A stretch of 33,350 nucleotides of DNA from an uncultured Oscillibacter sp. (GTDB lineage Bacteria > Bacillota > Clostridia > Oscillospirales > Oscillospiraceae), in the NCBI GenBank assembly GCA_900770295.1, contig CAAGJQ010000026.1, positions 1-33,350 of the forward strand, in the 5' to 3' direction. A model generated the notes under the pieces. That model saw only the letters and a list, made by a program, of their open reading frames with translations. It made no database searches and had not been told where the DNA came from. Every line of letters begins with the position of its first letter. Position 1 is the stretch's first letter. Both the position numbers and the translations under genes were made by a program. Below are positions 31,391-33,350 of the stretch, one piece after another.

Positions 31391-33294
31391 GAAGCAGAGC
31401 GAAAATGACCCGGGACAGCTTCCACGTGTTTCAGGCCAACGCCCGGAACGCCCTGAAGCAGAGCGAGCAGGTCCCCTCTGTTCTGATCTGCGCCGGTACC
31501 GGATGCATCGCCGGCGGCGCCCTGAAAATCTACGATAACATCAAGGCCGAATGCGAGAAGCGGGGCCTGGCGGTTTATGTGGGCCTCAAGCACGACACGG
31601 ACGAGGAGCAGAGCCTCCACGTGAAGATGAGCGGCTGCCACGGCTTCTGCGAGATGGGGCCCCTGGTTCACATCGAGCCCATGGGCGTCATGTACATCCA
31701 CGTCAAGCCCGAGGACTGCCACGAGATCATCGAAAAGACGGTTCTGGGCGGCGAGATCATCGACCGGCTGGTGTACCATCTGGACGGCGTGGCCTATCCG
31801 AGGCAGGAGGACATCCCCTTCTACAAGAAGCAGCATCGGGTGGTGCTGGAGAACTGCGGCCGCAGCGACGCCGAGGACATTGAGGAGTACATCGCCAAGG
31901 GCGGCTACTCCGGCTTTGAAAAGGCCATGTTCGAGATGACGGACGAGGAGATCTGCAAGACCATCACCGACTCCGGCCTCCGGGGACGGGGCGGCGGCGG
32001 CTTCCCCGCCGGCCGGAAATGGGACGGCGCCCGCAAGCAGAAATCCCCTAAGAAGTATATCGTCTGCAACGGCGACGAGGGCGACCCCGGCGCGTTCATG
32101 GACCGCTCCATCATGGAGGGCAACCCCCACAGCGTGCTGGAGGGCATGATGATCGCGGGTCTCGCCGTGGGCAGCGACGAGGGCTATATCTACGTCCGGG
32201 CCGAGTATCCCCTGGCTGTCAGCCGCCTGAAGGCCGCCATCGCCAAGGCGGAGGAGTACGGCCTGCTGGGCGACCATATCATGGGCACCGACTTCTCCTT
32301 CCGCATCCACGTCAACAAGGGCGCCGGCGCTTTCGTCTGCGGCGAGGGCAGCGCCCTGACCGCCTCCATCGAGGGCAACCGGGGCATGCCCCGGGTCAAG
32401 CCGCCCCGCACCATCGAGCACGGCCTCTGGGCGGAGCCCACGGTGCTCAACAATGTGGAGACCTTCGCCAACGTGCCCCTCATCGTCCGCAACGGCGTGG
32501 ACTGGTACCGCAACATCGGCACCAGAACCAGCCCCGGCACCAAGGCCTTCGCCCTGACGGGCAACGTGGTGAACACGGGCCTGATCGAGGTGCCCATGGG
32601 CACCACCATCCGGGAAGTGGTGTTCGACATCGGCGGCGGCATCCGCAACGGCAAGAAGTTCAAGGCCGTGCAGATCGGCGGCCCCTCCGGCGGCGCCACT
32701 ACCGCCAGCAAGGAGCATCTGGACCTGCCCCTGGACTTCGACTCTCTGAAGAACATCGGCGCCATGATCGGCTCCGGCGGCCTGGTGGTCATGGACGAGG
32801 ACACCTGCATGGTGGAGACGGCCCGGTTCTTCATGGAGTTCACCCAGAAGGAGTCCTGCGGCAAGTGCGTCCCCTGCCGGGAGGGCACCAAGCGGATGCT
32901 GGAGATCCTGGACCGCATCATCGCCAACAAGGGCACCATGGAGGATCTGGAGCTGCTGGAGGAGCTGGCGGACACCATCAGCTCCACCGCGTTGTGCGGC
33001 CTGGGCCAGAGCGCCTGCAAGCCGGTCCAGAGCACGCTGAAATACTTCCGCAACGAGTATCTGGCCCACGTGGTGGACCATCACTGCCCCATCTGCAACA
33101 GGGAGAAGCCCCACCCCGTCATCGACGCCGAGAAGTGCAAGGGCTGCGGCAAGTGCCGGAAGAACTGCCCCATGGAGGCCATTTCCGGCTCCGTGAAGCA
33201 GGCGCATACCATCGACCCGGAGAAGTGCATCAACTGCGGCGCCTGTGTGGGCAACTGCCCCTTCGGCGCCATCACCGCCGCAAAGGAGGGCTGA
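31387..33294 (+). CDS. nuoF: NuoF-like NAD- and FMN-binding subunit (HydB/HndC type) with extra ferredoxin domains
   Basis: This 635-residue protein is longer than complex I NuoF because of added Fe-S domains. From the N-terminus it has a [2Fe-2S] thioredoxin-like domain (C35, C40, C84, C88), then the NAD/FMN core with GRGGGGFPAGRKW (200-212) and NGDEGDPGAFMDR (228-240). A [4Fe-4S] domain follows (CGKCVPC at 491-497, C537), and then two C-terminal [4Fe-4S] ferredoxin motifs (584-594 and 614-624). This is the HydB architecture of bifurcating hydrogenases. It overlaps nuoE by four bases and is followed three bases later by a third gene. Confidence 0.93.
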   Translation: MRSRAKMTRDSFHVFQANARNALKQSEQVPSVLICAGTGCIAGGALKIYDNIKAECEKRGLAVYVGLKHDTDEEQSLHVKMSGCHGFCEMGPLVHIEPMGVMYIHVKPEDCHEIIEKTVLGGEIIDRLVYHLDGVAYPRQEDIPFYKKQHRVVLENCGRSDAEDIEEYIAKGGYSGFEKAMFEMTDEEICKTITDSGLRGRGGGGFPAGRKWDGARKQKSPKKYIVCNGDEGDPGAFMDRSIMEGNPHSVLEGMMIAGLAVGSDEGYIYVRAEYPLAVSRLKAAIAKAEEYGLLGDHIMGTDFSFRIHVNKGAGAFVCGEGSALTASIEGNRGMPRVKPPRTIEHGLWAEPTVLNNVETFANVPLIVRNGVDWYRNIGTRTSPGTKAFALTGNVVNTGLIEVPMGTTIREVVFDIGGGIRNGKKFKAVQIGGPSGGATTASKEHLDLPLDFDSLKNIGAMIGSGGLVVMDEDTCMVETARFFMEFTQKESCGKCVPCREGTKRMLEILDRIIANKGTMEDLELLEELADTISSTALCGLGQSACKPVQSTLKYFRNEYLAHVVDHHCPICNREKPHPVIDAEKCKGCGKCRKNCPMEAISGSVKQAHTIDPEKCINCGACVGNCPFGAITAAKEG

Positions 33295-33297
33295 GCA

Positions 33298-33350
33298 ATG
33301 GCCAAGGGAATTATGTACAACGACGGCCAGCGTGTGCCCCTCGACGGGGA
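33298..33350 (+). CDS. Start of a third hydrogenase-type subunit (truncated by the window)
   Basis: Only 17 codons are visible: MAKGIMYNDGQRVPLDG, with AAAGGAGGG just upstream and three bases after the nuoF-like stop. The opening resembles the N-terminal [2Fe-2S] ferredoxin domain of [FeFe] hydrogenase large subunits (HydA/HndD) or NuoG-type proteins. The identity is inferred mainly from gene order. Confidence 0.6.
   Translation, partial: MAKGIMYNDGQRVPLDG

Overview
The window reads as chromosomal DNA from a GC-rich, strictly anaerobic gut-type Clostridium relative. I infer an Oscillospiraceae-like genome (Flavonifractor/Oscillibacter/Lawsonibacter type). The grounds are strong AGGAGG Shine-Dalgarno sites, sigma-A promoters with 17-bp spacers, many compact intrinsic terminators, formate-tetrahydrofolate ligase, an L-cysteine desulfidase-type Fe-S enzyme, a glycine riboswitch, and the first genes of a bifurcating-type [FeFe] hydrogenase (NuoE- and NuoF-like). 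No phage, insertion sequence, CRISPR array, rRNA or tRNA was recognised. Most of the window is well-known core or accessory metabolism, and the unusual material lies mainly in regulatory leaders.

Layout. 1-2.9 kb (minus): a cyclase/kynurenine-formamidase-family hydrolase and glutamine-dependent asparagine synthetase. 2.9-8.7 kb (plus): a complete branched-chain amino acid ABC transporter operon, livK-(internal terminator)-livHMGF, ending in a cytidylate-kinase-like gene. 8.7-11 kb: a class I glutamine amidotransferase-like hydrolase (peptidase C26), a convergent sugar-isomerase-type TIM barrel, and a HIT protein. 11-14.9 kb: pyruvate kinase facing fhs. Between them is a second, slightly diverged copy of the fhs 3' end, separated from fhs by an array of four hairpins. 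14.9-16.7 kb: an Lsa-type ABC-F ribosome protection gene behind a long leader with a 6-codon ORF and a terminator. 16.7-19.3 kb (minus): a DUF1294 membrane protein and a pseudouridine catabolic pair, psuK (with a fused HTH) and psuG. 19.4-22.3 kb: a LytTR regulator overlapping a DUF3021-type membrane protein, then two unrecognised lipoproteins, the first with its ribosome-binding site buried in a 17-bp hairpin. 22.4-26.1 kb: asnS, a ZIP metal transporter and a cysteine desulfidase-family enzyme. 26.2-28.8 kb: two tandem MgtC-like proteins and a PfkB-family kinase. 28.8-30.7 kb: a tandem glycine riboswitch controlling an AGCS sodium:amino acid symporter. 30.8 kb to the end: nuoE-like, nuoF-like and the first codons of a third subunit.

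How the genes fit together. Amino acid acquisition and nitrogen metabolism recur: Liv transporter, AsnB, AsnS, glycine-responsive AGCS, cysteine desulfidase, and one-carbon metabolism through Fhs. The hydrogenase genes fit redox disposal in an amino-acid- or sugar-fermenting anaerobe. The strongest candidate for something not yet described is the ABC-F leader. Its 6-codon ORF, an intermediate segment and the terminator contain mutually exclusive complementary segments that fit a ribosome-stall-dependent attenuator. The fhs tail duplication with its hairpin array and the hairpin that hides the lipoprotein ribosome-binding site come next.
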